From NCBI GenBank assembly GCA_013288005.1, contig JABDCS010000009.1, positions 1 to 64,000 on the forward strand: 64,000 bases of DNA, in the 5' to 3' direction. This DNA comes from Chlamydiota bacterium (lineage in GTDB: Bacteria; Chlamydiota; Chlamydiia; Chlamydiales; Rhabdochlamydiaceae). A model generated the notes under the pieces. That model had not been told where the DNA came from. It was given only the letters and a program-made list of their open reading frames with translations, and did not search any database. This document shows positions 28,386-37,589 of the stretch, piece after piece (position 1 is the stretch's first letter; the number at the start of each line of letters is the position of its first letter). Both the position numbers and the translations under genes were made by a program.

Positions 28386-29675
28386 TTACTGCTTTATGAA
28401 ACTTTTGAAAGTCAGGCAAATTACTTTTTCTTTGTGTAAAGCTTCTAAAAATAAAGGATCATATACATGACCTAACCCCAAATCGATATAAATTTTTCTA
28501 TCGGGGAATTGCTTCATAGTGGAAATTAGTGAAATGTTTCTCGCTGCTAGATAGAAGTTTTTTGCTTCACTGTCCCTGTCATTTAATTGATAGTTCGTCA
28601 AAGCGATCTTATTTTCCCATCCTATCTCTTCAATCCCTCTTTCTGGGGATCGCTTTACACTGGATATTAAAGAATGAAAGGCCGAATTGGGAATATCGCC
28701 ACTTTCGACTCCCTCGACTAAAACAATGCTGTGATTCTCAATGCATTGCAGCATAAATCGACGCATATTCTCGCAAAGAGTTGAACAGTGATGGTGTGTT
28801 TCAACTAGCAATACTATACGCGCCTCTTTTATAGTCTTTACACTGCCTTTTAAAGATTCAATACCTTTATGCAATTCCTTAGGAATTCCGGAAGAGAAAA
28901 GAGGTAAAGGTGCCAAAAGAGGGCGGGCCATTCTTTTAAAAGCAAGTGAGCTGATCTTGCATGCATTCTGAAATATCATAACACATAGTATAGCTTTTGC
29001 TTCCGAGACCAACTCTGTAAGTGCTGAATATTCCCAATCACACGAAAAACTAGAAGACGAATTACCTCTGGTATGTAGGATATTTAGCATCCTCTCATCT
29101 AAATCCCTTCTCAATGAAGGCTCTACTTGAAGAGAATGAATCTCTGCTTTTATATAATTGTCATTTTTTAAAGCATGATACCAATTCATAATACATTGAA
29201 ATTGATCAAATGAAATTGGTAAAACCTGATTCGCCAACTCATCGTTTATATACTCTTCGATTAAAGAACAGGGCCATGGATGTAAAAAAGTAGCCCTGGC
29301 TATCGCAGAGACCATGTAAGAAGTAGGAATATAAAGAGTCTTGGGTAGCAAAGACGCTAAGGCGAATTTAGAATTTAAAGCTATTGCTACAGGAAAAGGA
29401 GGTCTCTTCAGAGTTGCAATACGTGAATGTACTAACTTCCAAGCAGTAAGCGTTTCAGACAAAAAATCTATAGCCTCTAACTTGGGTGTACCTACGTCTT
29501 GCATTTTCGATATCGGGCAACTTAAAACATCTTCAGAAAAGGATTTATCCCCTGTCTGAGGGCTTTTTAAGTCGCTTTGCGAGTCATAAATCGGCGACGG
29601 CTTTTTTGTGCCTTTAAAGAAAAAACAGGGGTTAGGAAAAAAATGAGGTCTATAAGAAGCTAGAAAAATGGACAT
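28386..29675 (-). CDS. Tandem paralogue 2: TIKI/ChaN/EreA-fold-like protein
   Basis: 429 residues from the ATG at 29675 (a TTG three codons upstream is less likely). It shares with its neighbours YMVSAIARATFLHPWPCSLI and GIPKELHKGIESLKGSVKT, then the motif series VLLVETHHHC, IVLVEGVESG, ARNISLIST and IDLGLGHVYDP. The key E, H, E, R and H residues are all conserved. It starts 87 bases after paralogue 1 and ends 43 bases before paralogue 3, so the three are probably one transcript. The N-terminal approximately 60 residues are the least conserved part. Confidence 0.75.
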   Translation of the reverse strand: MSIFLASYRPHFFPNPCFFFKGTKKPSPIYDSQSDLKSPQTGDKSFSEDVLSCPISKMQDVGTPKLEAIDFLSETLTAWKLVHSRIATLKRPPFPVAIALNSKFALASLLPKTLYIPTSYMVSAIARATFLHPWPCSLIEEYINDELANQVLPISFDQFQCIMNWYHALKNDNYIKAEIHSLQVEPSLRRDLDERMLNILHTRGNSSSSFSCDWEYSALTELVSEAKAILCVMIFQNACKISSLAFKRMARPLLAPLPLFSSGIPKELHKGIESLKGSVKTIKEARIVLLVETHHHCSTLCENMRRFMLQCIENHSIVLVEGVESGDIPNSAFHSLISSVKRSPERGIEEIGWENKIALTNYQLNDRDSEAKNFYLAARNISLISTMKQFPDRKIYIDLGLGHVYDPLFLEALHKEKVICLTFKSFIKQ

Positions 29676-29761
29676 AAGATTCAAGAGGCTTTATTAACAG
29701 TAAATTCATTTCGATTTTCTGAGCTTTTTGAGTAGAAGGTTGGAGGAACTATCCTAGCACA

Positions 29762-31018
29762 TCAATAGTTCTTGAAGGAAATGAACATAACTTTTTCATC
29801 GTGTAGTGCATGTAATAACAGAGGGTCATACACATGCCCACCGCCTAGATCAATATAGATTGGTCTGTTAGCAAATTCCCTTAATGTAGAAATTAAGGAG
29901 ATATTTCTTCCAACCATGTAGAAAGCTTTTTCAACCACATTATTTGTCAATTGAAGATCGAAAGCAATCATGTGGTCCCAACCAATTTCGGCAATCCCTC
30001 TTTTTTTGTAATCGTCTATTTTGGCGATTAAAGATAAATACTCCGAATCCGTAATCTCACCTTTTTTTACACCCTCAAGGAGAACTACGCTTCTATCCTT
30101 TAAACACCTTCTCATAAATCGACGCATGTTATCGTACATAATCGAACACCCATGAATCATTTCAATAAGCAAAACAATTCTTGCTTCCTCTAAGGTTTTT
30201 ACATTGCCTTTTAAAGATCCTATTCCGTCATGTAAATCCTCTGGAATTCCTGAATCAGTTAGAGATAAGGGTGCTAAAATAGGACGTAAGAATTTATCAC
30301 AAGTAAGGGAATAGATCTTGCAGATACTTTGGAAAATCCTCCCATACAGTATTGATTTAGCCTCATGCACGAACTCTGTAAGCGCCTGATATTCTATATC
30401 TTCCTTTAAATCTGGGCGTTGGATAGAAGAATGGCTTCTTGTAAATTCAATATCTTTTATTCTCTGAGAAAAATCCATTTGAATAGAAGGAAGTTCTATA
30501 GTGTCAATTATTAAAGGCTTATCCTTGGCTTGACTAGGATTGCTTAATAATTCTGCATATCGCTCTTTGACAGGAATAAAATGATCCTTGGAAAGAAGCA
30601 TGACATGATCGGACAATTCTTTATCTGAATATTCAGCAATCAAAGAACATGCCCTTGGGTGTAAAAAAGTTGATCTAGCTATGGCAGAGATGCGATAAGA
30701 AGTTGGGATATAAAGAATCTCAGGCACGTGGGAAGAAGTAGATGAGGAACTACAAGAGGGGGGTATTATCTCAGAAAAATTTCTTTTACCTCTTTGAGTA
30801 GCTATCCGAGCATACACCATATTCCAGACTCTTAGAGCTTCTGTAATACAATCTCTGGAGTAATAATAGTGTAGTGATCTCTCTTTGTTTTTTGGATGGG
30901 TAACGTTTTTCGTGTCTTTACTTGGCTGTTTAGGTTCAATTTTGTCTTGAGTTAATCGAGGCGGTAACCAGAAAGGAAAAAAAAGCGGAGAGAGGTAAAA
31001 ATGCGGCAGGCAGGTCAT
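29762..31018 (-). CDS. Tandem paralogue 1: TIKI/ChaN/EreA-fold-like protein
   Basis: 418 residues. Shared blocks with paralogues 2 and 3 are YRISAIARSTFLHPRACSLI, GIPEDLHDGIGSLKGNVKT, VLLIEMIHGC, SVVLLEGVKKG, GRNISLIST and IDLGGGHVYDP. In this copy the first motif keeps E and H (ExxH) despite sequence change. The gene starts 21 bases after the transporter gene's stop, so it is likely co-transcribed with it. The N-terminus has a hydrophobic stretch (HFYLSPLFFPFWLP) that is too Pro-rich for a standard signal peptide. Confidence 0.75.
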   Translation of the reverse strand: MTCLPHFYLSPLFFPFWLPPRLTQDKIEPKQPSKDTKNVTHPKNKERSLHYYYSRDCITEALRVWNMVYARIATQRGKRNFSEIIPPSCSSSSTSSHVPEILYIPTSYRISAIARSTFLHPRACSLIAEYSDKELSDHVMLLSKDHFIPVKERYAELLSNPSQAKDKPLIIDTIELPSIQMDFSQRIKDIEFTRSHSSIQRPDLKEDIEYQALTEFVHEAKSILYGRIFQSICKIYSLTCDKFLRPILAPLSLTDSGIPEDLHDGIGSLKGNVKTLEEARIVLLIEMIHGCSIMYDNMRRFMRRCLKDRSVVLLEGVKKGEITDSEYLSLIAKIDDYKKRGIAEIGWDHMIAFDLQLTNNVVEKAFYMVGRNISLISTLREFANRPIYIDLGGGHVYDPLLLHALHDEKVMFISFKNY

Positions 31019-31039
31019 GTAAGGCTATAAGTAAGCTCT

Positions 31040-32314
31040 TTATGCTGTTTTTTCGGTGATAGGATTGGAACGGAATAGAAAAATGAGGCTGCAAATCCAT
31101 ACCACAAAAAGAAAGAGCGTCAAGGCGCTGATAAAATGGAGTTCGGCCAGATTCACCCACTGTAGGGCTAGAATAAGAAGAGCAGCAAATGCTTTGGATG
31201 CTCGATAAGCAAAAACATCGATGACTGCCTTGGCCTGAAATTTTTCTTCGATACTAAGAGGTAAATAGAGCATTTCTTTTACGACACTGAAAAGAGAAAA
31301 ATCAAAAATCTTAACCGAAGCAAATGCAAAAGCAAGAGATCCTACGCCTGGGAAAAGTAAAGCTATAGCTGCGTTACAGGCAAATGTTGAAGGAACCAGA
31401 AAATGGCAACCTCTAAGTCCTAAAAATTGCAAAAGGAGTGTGCTACCAATTATCTGTAAAATGATTGTGGTCGAACTAATGATACTCCCAAGTTTCCCCA
31501 AAAAGGCCGTGCGAATATTCTTTTCGGGATAAATTTCCTGCAAATAATGGTTGAATTGGAAGTCAATTAGCGTGGCGGATACTTGCATGAGCACAACAAG
31601 AAGCAAGATAAATGGCAGTATCCGGGATCTTCTAATCAATCCTAGGGAAGAGAGAAGACTATCGGGTTTTTCTCCTCCATTTTTTAACATTTGATTGGAT
31701 AATACAGCGTGACTATTGGCTATTGCCTTACGATAACAAAGGATGAATCCGCTGCAGGTTACCAGGCTGCCTATGAGAAGAACTTCCGAACCCATTTCTA
31801 CAGCAAAAAAACCAGGCACTAAACTTCCGAGAACAGAGCCCATTCCCCCTATCGCATACATAAAACCATAGAGAAGTTTGGCATGCTCCTTTTGCATGGT
31901 CGCATGGATCACTGACCAAATAGCTTGAAAGAAGAGCATGACATAGATCTCTTTCCACATAAAATGGAGAAGAGAAATATAGGAATTTTTCCCTACAAAA
32001 AGGCACGCCAAGCCATTACCCACCATCACCATACTCACAATGGCAAGAAATATACGCCAACACCCAAAACGTGGTAAATAGCGGTTATAAAGGGAAACTA
32101 AAAAGAAGTTAAGGGGAAGGGACAGCAACCAAACATAGGGCAAAAGAGAACTGGAAAAGTGGCTTAAAAAAACAGAGTTCGAGATTGGGCGTACAAGGCC
32201 ATAATCGGCTGAGATGAAAAACCCACAGAGCATAGCGAAGAGAATGAAGGTTCTCTCTTGCTTACTCATTGTTACAAAAGTTTTCTTTAAACTAACAATC
32301 TTCTCTTTGAACAT
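31040..32314 (-). CDS. NTT/MFS-like transporter (nucleotide-carrier related)
   Basis: 424 residues with about 11-12 hydrophobic segments. The C-terminal block VVKEMLYLPLSIEEKFQAKA followed by VIDVFAYRASK closely resembles the conserved segment of chlamydial/rickettsial ATP/ADP translocases (Npt/Tlc family) and related MFS carriers. Other conserved charged residues of true ATP/ADP exchangers are not obvious, and the protein is shorter (family about 500). The substrate is therefore uncertain. It heads a four-gene unit with the three paralogues downstream. An alternative start at 32269 exists. Confidence 0.75.
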   Translation of the reverse strand: MFKEKIVSLKKTFVTMSKQERTFILFAMLCGFFISADYGLVRPISNSVFLSHFSSSLLPYVWLLSLPLNFFLVSLYNRYLPRFGCWRIFLAIVSMVMVGNGLACLFVGKNSYISLLHFMWKEIYVMLFFQAIWSVIHATMQKEHAKLLYGFMYAIGGMGSVLGSLVPGFFAVEMGSEVLLIGSLVTCSGFILCYRKAIANSHAVLSNQMLKNGGEKPDSLLSSLGLIRRSRILPFILLLVVLMQVSATLIDFQFNHYLQEIYPEKNIRTAFLGKLGSIISSTTIILQIIGSTLLLQFLGLRGCHFLVPSTFACNAAIALLFPGVGSLAFAFASVKIFDFSLFSVVKEMLYLPLSIEEKFQAKAVIDVFAYRASKAFAALLILALQWVNLAELHFISALTLFLFVVWICSLIFLFRSNPITEKTA

Positions 32315-32513
32315 AGATAGGAAAAATATTTCTTAATTCTCTGACCCTAAACATTCTATACAAAAGAAATCGCAATTATTTTGCGCTCTTATAGAATAGA
32401 TAATGTTAACTGTATTCGATCATCTACTTTAGCTGAATTCCTTTAAAGATTCATTAGAGACTGTTCAGAAACAAATTTTGCTTGCATGCTATGATAAAAT
32501 TTATTTAAGAAAA

Positions 32514-33767
32514 CTACAACTCAGCTTCAGTAAAACTCGATAAGACTCTTGCTACCTCTTGGGAAAATGGAGGTGCTACGTATACCCATCCCGGAGATTG
32601 CAAGGGGATTTTTACTTGGAGACAGTCGGCAGAAGAGAGAATTTGCCTATCTCGACCCAGAACCGGAAAAACATGGGAATCTTCGGGAGTAGGCTTTGGA
32701 AATTCCCAACCTATAGCCTCGGGAGGCAAATTCATATGTTGTGAAAGCTCATGTGCATGATTTTCGGTAAAGCTAGAGGGGAAAGGAAATGCCCGGTAAC
32801 GTTGGGTGCTATCATTTAAATAAATCGCCTCTTCATATCCCGGAGATTGAGGATCTTGAGCTGAGCGATGAAGAGCACTTAGGACTTCATTATCCGTCCA
32901 ATTTAGGTACTCAAAGATTGATCTGTTACGAAAGTCCCTGCCCAGTAAAATCCTCATAAATCGTGTCAGATGGAACCCACAGCTCTTTACCTTGGAATAT
33001 TTATAGACACGTTTATGCATAAAATGACGGGCTACAAGCAGGGCCTCGCATGCCTCGATCCCCTCTTGGTCAACACCCATATCGGGCTCATCGGCCTTAT
33101 AGAGAGAAGGAAGGATGCGAATGGTTTCAATCAATTGCTCATAATCAAAATACCCGTAGGAAACACCGGTACACCGCGCGTCACGTAAAAGGTAATCGAT
33201 TCGATCAGCGCCAAAGAAATCTCCTGAAATAATTTGACACAACGCACGATCACTCGAGGAGAAGGGTGGAAGGCGGTCCGGGTAGAGTTCTCGGAGTTTT
33301 TTTTCTCCTACCGCAACTTTAATCACATCCTTAGCAATCTGACATCCGGGAAAAGTCGCTTCTGCTCGTTCCCACACCGGCTGCAAATAATCGCTACTGA
33401 TAACAGCTATAGTTTTCTTTTCATGCCCTTCCTCGCCAAGTAGAGCAAATTCAGCTGTATGAGAAAAGGGAAGATGGCCCAAATCATGACATAAGGCAGC
33501 CAGTCGAATGACCTGCCGTGCATAGGGAGGATCGACTAATACAGGTCCAGCGCCGGCCATTAGACAACGATCGAAAATCCGAGTGGCCAACTCCATCACA
33601 CCGAGCGTATGTTCGAATCGTGTATGGGTGGCACCGGGATAAACAAGAAAAGCGCTGCCTAATTGGCGAATGGAACGAAGGCGTTGGAAAGGCCACGTAT
33701 TAATGAGTTGGGCCTCGAGTTGATTGATTGCGATAAAACCATGCAGCGGATCATAAATACGCCTCAT
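32514..33767 (-). CDS. HD-domain phosphohydrolase (dGTPase/YwfO-like)
   Basis: 417 residues from the ATG at 33767, with AGGTGA 8 bases upstream. The start region overlaps nothing but follows the IMPDH/GMPR stop by 5 bases. The N-terminal IYDPLHGFI and the HD signature (THTRFEHTLGV, then LCHDLGHLPFSHT) define the YdhJ/YwfO-like HD phosphohydrolases. Other conserved segments are GDFFGADRIDYLLRDA and VYKYSKV. These enzymes hydrolyse dNTPs or related nucleotides. Pairing with a purine-nucleotide enzyme supports a role in nucleotide balance (inference). Confidence 0.9.
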   Translation of the reverse strand: MRRIYDPLHGFIAINQLEAQLINTWPFQRLRSIRQLGSAFLVYPGATHTRFEHTLGVMELATRIFDRCLMAGAGPVLVDPPYARQVIRLAALCHDLGHLPFSHTAEFALLGEEGHEKKTIAVISSDYLQPVWERAEATFPGCQIAKDVIKVAVGEKKLRELYPDRLPPFSSSDRALCQIISGDFFGADRIDYLLRDARCTGVSYGYFDYEQLIETIRILPSLYKADEPDMGVDQEGIEACEALLVARHFMHKRVYKYSKVKSCGFHLTRFMRILLGRDFRNRSIFEYLNWTDNEVLSALHRSAQDPQSPGYEEAIYLNDSTQRYRAFPFPSSFTENHAHELSQHMNLPPEAIGWEFPKPTPEDSHVFPVLGRDRQILSSADCLQVKIPLQSPGWVYVAPPFSQEVARVLSSFTEAEL

Positions 33768-33772
33768 GGTGA

Positions 33773-34798
33773 TCACCTATCTTGTTGCGGTCGTGGCATA
33801 CTTTCTTTGACGTATGAGTTTGTTACTTGTACGAATTCGGCTTTTCTTTGAAGCTCTTTGATATTACGTGCACCGCCATATGTAAGCCCACTGCGCAGAC
33901 CACCCAGAAGTCCCATTAGCAACTCCTCCGCACTGCCTGTCACGGCTGCCCAAAAATCGATACCTTCTGCCACTGTTTTTTCTTTAAGACCGCCATAGAA
34001 ATCTTTCTGAAAATCTTCACTTGCCTGTCCACGGAATTTGGCTTCCAATCCATATGGAGTGCCTTCAGCTGGCCGCTTAAGCGCTGCACTCTCTTTCGTC
34101 ATCGCAAAAAGTTTTCCGATCATAACCGTACTAGCTCCTGCTGCTAAGGCAAGCACTACATCACGACTATTACGAATGCCTCCATCCGCGATTAAAGGAA
34201 CCCGTAACTTTTCTGCAATTTTAGCGCAATCTGCAATGGCCGTGAATTGTGGAACTCCAAAACCTGTTACCATCCGTGTTGTACATGCAGCTCCAGGTCC
34301 TACACCTACTTTTACGGCATCGGCGCCGGCATTAACAAGGTCATGATAAGCCATCGCAGTACAAACGTTCCCTGCGATTACTTCTTTTCCGGGATGAGTT
34401 CTTTTGAGTTCCTGAATGAAGCGAAACATACGGTCAGAATGGCCATGGGCTACATCGATGCAAACCCCTGCTGCACCTAAATCCAGAAGTGCGCGCGTTT
34501 CATCGATTTTGTGAATGCCACAGGAAATGTAGCTACGCGATTCATATTTTTTCACCCAAGTTTTCTGATCGTCCAGGCTACTGAAGCGGTGATTAATAGG
34601 TAAAGATCCGTGACGGAGCAGGATCTCGGCGAGGTCATCGCTGATGACAGTGTCCATATTCGCACAAACAATCGGTATGTCCAATTTGCGCGTCTTGGTT
34701 AACCAGGTAGAAAGATCTGGCTCTGTTCGCGAGGGAACATTGTTGAACTGCGGAACAAGAGCGACATCATCAAAAGTAAAAGCTAAGCGTGTATTCAT
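33773..34798 (-). CDS. IMP dehydrogenase/GMP reductase family protein (short, no CBS domains)
   Basis: 341 residues, forming a TIM barrel only; the CBS pair of standard IMPDH is missing. Conserved elements are [36 protein letters not shown], the catalytic-Cys loop [26 protein letters not shown] and TVMIGKLFA. Length, the absence of CBS domains and VAHGHS favour GMP reductase (GMP to IMP, NADPH). PQFTAI after the Cys loop and the FTFDD start fit IMPDH equally well, so I leave the name open. It is in one unit with the HD phosphohydrolase downstream. Confidence 0.92.
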   Translation of the reverse strand: MNTRLAFTFDDVALVPQFNNVPSRTEPDLSTWLTKTRKLDIPIVCANMDTVISDDLAEILLRHGSLPINHRFSSLDDQKTWVKKYESRSYISCGIHKIDETRALLDLGAAGVCIDVAHGHSDRMFRFIQELKRTHPGKEVIAGNVCTAMAYHDLVNAGADAVKVGVGPGAACTTRMVTGFGVPQFTAIADCAKIAEKLRVPLIADGGIRNSRDVVLALAAGASTVMIGKLFAMTKESAALKRPAEGTPYGLEAKFRGQASEDFQKDFYGGLKEKTVAEGIDFWAAVTGSAEELLMGLLGGLRSGLTYGGARNIKELQRKAEFVQVTNSYVKESMPRPQQDR

Positions 34799-34908
34799 AT
34801 TTACTATCCTACAAGAAATATGAGAATTTTTGACTCACAAAATTCAACCACTCATTAGAGGGTGGTCTAAAAATAATTTTGATGATGAAGTCGAAGCTAT
34901 GGCGGGGG

Positions 34909-34936
34909 ATGGGTAATATCTCTAGATATTACCCAT
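34909..34936 (-). terminator. Hairpin terminator after the Pro/Asn-rich gene
   Basis: Perfect 12-bp stem atgggtaatatc / gatattacccat with a 4-base loop, just downstream of the stop of the minus-strand gene at 34952. Confidence 0.65.
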
Positions 34937-34951
34937 TATGAGCTCAGCCGC

Positions 34952-35440
34952 TTAATCGTTAGGAAACGTGTTGCTTCTTCCATTTTGAGGCAAGCCATTT
35001 TGCGATTGGACATCTGTATCAGGCAATCCATTAGGAGGAATTTCTGATGGCGGGACGGTCGAGCCAGGAGGAACAAGAGGTGCATTAGGAGGAGTGGTAG
35101 GCCGATTAGGAAGTGGTTGAGGTGTATTAGGGGGAGGCAGTTGCGAGTTAGGTGGGGACATGGGGGTGTTGGGCTGATTATAGGGGTAGTTAGGAGAGGT
35201 GTCCCGACTATTCGGAGACATAGAAGAATTAGGCGGGGAAACTGATGAGTTAGGAGGCGAAACAGGTCCAGGTGCTGAGGGTCCACTCGGTGCTGCAACG
35301 ATAGCTGGATGGGCAACGTCTGATCGTTCGGAACTTTCCTTCTTTTGCTTGTGGGCTTTCTTAGCTTGTTCTATTTCTCCGCCAACCAAAGGAAGGGTCA
35401 GTAGAGTCGTTGCTAAACCTAGGTAGTAGATAATCTGCAT
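34952..35440 (-). CDS. Secreted Pro/Asn/Ser-rich repeat protein
   Basis: 162 residues from the ATG at 35440, preceded by GGAGAAG. A signal peptide (1-20, ending LVGG) and a short Lys-rich stretch come first. Then about 110 residues of low-complexity repeats follow, built on PPNS/PPNT/PPNA units (SPPNSSVSPPNSSMSPNS). The composition is typical of extended wall or surface linkers. No globular domain is visible. It is divergent from the collagen-like gene across a 338-bp AT-rich gap, which suggests joint regulation of two extended surface proteins. Confidence 0.75.
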   Translation of the reverse strand: MQIIYYLGLATTLLTLPLVGGEIEQAKKAHKQKKESSERSDVAHPAIVAAPSGPSAPGPVSPPNSSVSPPNSSMSPNSRDTSPNYPYNQPNTPMSPPNSQLPPPNTPQPLPNRPTTPPNAPLVPPGSTVPPSEIPPNGLPDTDVQSQNGLPQNGRSNTFPND

Positions 35441-35778
35441 GTTCTTCTCCAAAATCATAGTGTTTAATCCCCTCTTAGAAGTTGATCCTTATATTGTCAA
35501 AAAAATTTTTCGATATAAATAAGAAATCTGACTTAGCGTGTTCACCTTTTTTATCATTTATAGAAATTACTTTATACCATCATATTCCTAACCAAATTGC
35601 ATATTATCATTTTCTTGGAAAATATTTATTGTGAAAGAATAAATTTAAAAAGCATTTACAAAGATATTTAGTATAAACATTTTGCGAAAAATTAAATTAT
35701 ATCTTATAAACTTTGTGGCCACAAGGAAGCCGAAGCGCTTAATGATAAAAGCGATAGCACAACCAAGGAAAAATGATT
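35441..35778. other. AT-rich divergent intergenic region
   Basis: 338 bp with no recognisable gene between two divergent secreted repeat-protein genes. It must hold both promoters. Strongly AT-rich; I cannot assign specific -35/-10 boxes with confidence. Confidence 0.5.
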
Positions 35779-36507
35779 ATGAAAAATTACATTATTACGA
35801 GCCTCTTCAGCCTAAGTCTTCTCTCTCTTCAACCCCAGGTTGAGGCTAAAGGGATGGGATGTTGTTGCACAGATTGTGTGTGCCCACCAGGTGAACAAGG
35901 CCCTATTGGACCGCAAGGAGCGCAAGGCATTCCTGGGCCTCAAGGTATTCAAGGTGAGGTTGGTCCGCAAGGTCCTCAAGGAAATCAAGGGAGACCAGGA
36001 GCACAAGGCCCATGCTGCCCCATAAATGGTACTTATACAAGCATCTACAGCAATATGGACCAATATGTTCCTAGTAATAATGCTGCAACTTTTGAATTGG
36101 TCAGTGCTACCACACCTACTTTTGACCTTTCTTTAGCTGCTACAACAGGCCAGGTCACCGTTCAGAAGAGTGGTGTCTATTCTATCAATTGGGGTGTGCA
36201 TGTTACGGAAACGACTTTTTCTTTTCCCATAGTCAGCTGGTCTTTTACGCTATGTCAAAATGGTAATCCTATTTTAAGTACAGCATCGGGAGCTACCAAT
36301 ACTTTTCCAGATGATACCAGCATAAGCCCCGGAGATTATATTACGCAGTCCGCTAGTGGTGGGAGCATTATTATGCTGAAGGCAGGAGATGTTTTGACAT
36401 TGGTCAACACTTCCGTGGATCCCGTAAATCTCGTGGCTAATCCTTTAGGCACACTCAATCCTATCGCATCGGCTAGATTGAATCTTGTGCTGGTAGCGGC
36501 GCTTTAA
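35779..36507 (+). CDS. Collagen-like secreted protein with C-terminal beta (BclA/C1q-like) domain
   Basis: 242 residues from the ATG at 35779, 9 bases after AAGGA (an ATG at 35773 is too close to it). A signal peptide ends QVEA. A Cys-rich knot follows (MGCCCTDCVCPPG), then about 14 consecutive G-x-y triplets (GEQGPIGPQGAQGIPGPQG and on) to a second Cys pair (PCCP). The C-terminal roughly 155 residues are a beta-rich domain (FDLSLAATTGQVTVQKSGVY, MLKAGDVLTLVN) resembling the C1q/TNF-like trimerisation domain of BclA. Collagen triplets flanked by cysteines fit a disulfide-linked surface trimer. Confidence 0.88.
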   Translation: MKNYIITSLFSLSLLSLQPQVEAKGMGCCCTDCVCPPGEQGPIGPQGAQGIPGPQGIQGEVGPQGPQGNQGRPGAQGPCCPINGTYTSIYSNMDQYVPSNNAATFELVSATTPTFDLSLAATTGQVTVQKSGVYSINWGVHVTETTFSFPIVSWSFTLCQNGNPILSTASGATNTFPDDTSISPGDYITQSASGGSIIMLKAGDVLTLVNTSVDPVNLVANPLGTLNPIASARLNLVLVAAL

Positions 36508-36536
36508 GAGGCAAGCTTTTAGGATTTGTCACTTTT

Positions 36537-36570
36537 AAGAGATTGTACATCAGATCATGGACAATCTCTT
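36537..36570. terminator. Bidirectional hairpin terminator
   Basis: 10-bp stem aagagattgt / acaatctctt with a 14-base loop between the convergent collagen-like gene and the glycosidase-like operon. Confidence 0.7.
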
Positions 36571-36587
36571 ATAAGCTCCCCCTATCG

Positions 36588-37589
36588 CTATTTGACTTCG
36601 ACAAGGCTATCGAGAAGAGCTTTTTTGTCGAGCTTGGCGATCCATATTTCGTGATCATCCCGCCCATAAGCAATCCAAACGAAATTTTGATCTGCTAGGA
36701 AACCGCAAGGAAAAACCGCTTTTATGGGCCCCCAATAAGGTTTATAAGAGACACCTTCATAAAAGTTAGGGCCGATGATGGGCTCAGGAGTCATTTTCGT
36801 AATGGAAAAAGGGGCATCTCGTTTAAAAGTATAGGCTCCAATAAAATAATGCAGAGCTCTTTTCCCTTTCGAATGGAGTGTGACCATCTGCTTACAAGTA
36901 TGAAAAAAAGCTAGGTATTCATCCCCTTCTAACAAGGCCGGCGTTCCCCCGCGAATCGAATCACCCCATTCCCACGCCATCTGATTTTCTGCTACAGCTA
37001 TAGTCTGACAAGCTCCTGTTCCTTGAAGAGGGTAAAAGATCTTATGGGGAGTGATGCTATAGGCTAAAAATAAATTCCCCCTGTAATCAAAGGGAACCCA
37101 ACTTTTTTCGCGTATATTTTTACTTTCTCCTTCAAAATGCTCTATACGGTCGCAATTATGTAGAGAAAAAGCCTTTCCATTCCATTTGAGTTCTCCATAA
37201 TGCACACGGAATCCCCCTCGTGTGATGGCAGGCTCAGTATTGTCGTCGTACACGATGTAAAGCCTATTAGCGACAGCAACGAGGCGAGCATCGGCTGCTC
37301 GGCAAGGGCTAACCGAATTACGATCGCGAAGCTGAAGAAGCTGCGGCTTACTAATGGGACAAAACTCTTCATCAACCCATACAAGCCCAATCGTCGATGT
37401 GAAAGCAGATTTTCTATCGGGAATATCACGAAAGCTCATCAGGAGTTTCCCCTGCCAACGGATAATCGAAGCATTGAAGGCATCGGGATATTCAGGTATT
37501 TGGACCTGCTTTGTTTCCACAACAATATTTTGTGGACGTTCCTCTAAATTCAGGAGCGACATTGCAAAAACGAGAAATCCTAATATCAT
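36588..37589 (-). CDS. GH130/GH43-like beta-propeller protein, exported (paralogue B)
   Basis: 333 residues with a short hydrophobic N-terminus (MILGFLVFAMSLLNL), probably a signal peptide. Propeller-type repeats are visible: IPEYPDAFNASIIRWQGKLL, ADARLVAVANRLYIVY, REKSWVPFDYRGNLFLAYS and RGGTPALLEGDEYLAFFH. They align with the neighbour at 37586-38869. The DAR/EKSWVPF blocks recall GH130 mannoside phosphorylases and related five-bladed enzymes, where the equivalent segments are DPR and EKNW. Here the first Asp-Pro-Arg is DAR, so catalysis is uncertain. Its start overlaps the upstream stop by ATGA, a sign of coupled translation. Confidence 0.75.
   Translation of the reverse strand: MILGFLVFAMSLLNLEERPQNIVVETKQVQIPEYPDAFNASIIRWQGKLLMSFRDIPDRKSAFTSTIGLVWVDEEFCPISKPQLLQLRDRNSVSPCRAADARLVAVANRLYIVYDDNTEPAITRGGFRVHYGELKWNGKAFSLHNCDRIEHFEGESKNIREKSWVPFDYRGNLFLAYSITPHKIFYPLQGTGACQTIAVAENQMAWEWGDSIRGGTPALLEGDEYLAFFHTCKQMVTLHSKGKRALHYFIGAYTFKRDAPFSITKMTPEPIIGPNFYEGVSYKPYWGPIKAVFPCGFLADQNFVWIAYGRDDHEIWIAKLDKKALLDSLVEVK

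Noticed and set aside
34936-35316. A 126-residue Leu/Pro-rich frame
   Set aside because: It is the shifted reading of the PPNS repeats in the real gene at 34952-35440 and has no signal or ribosome site.
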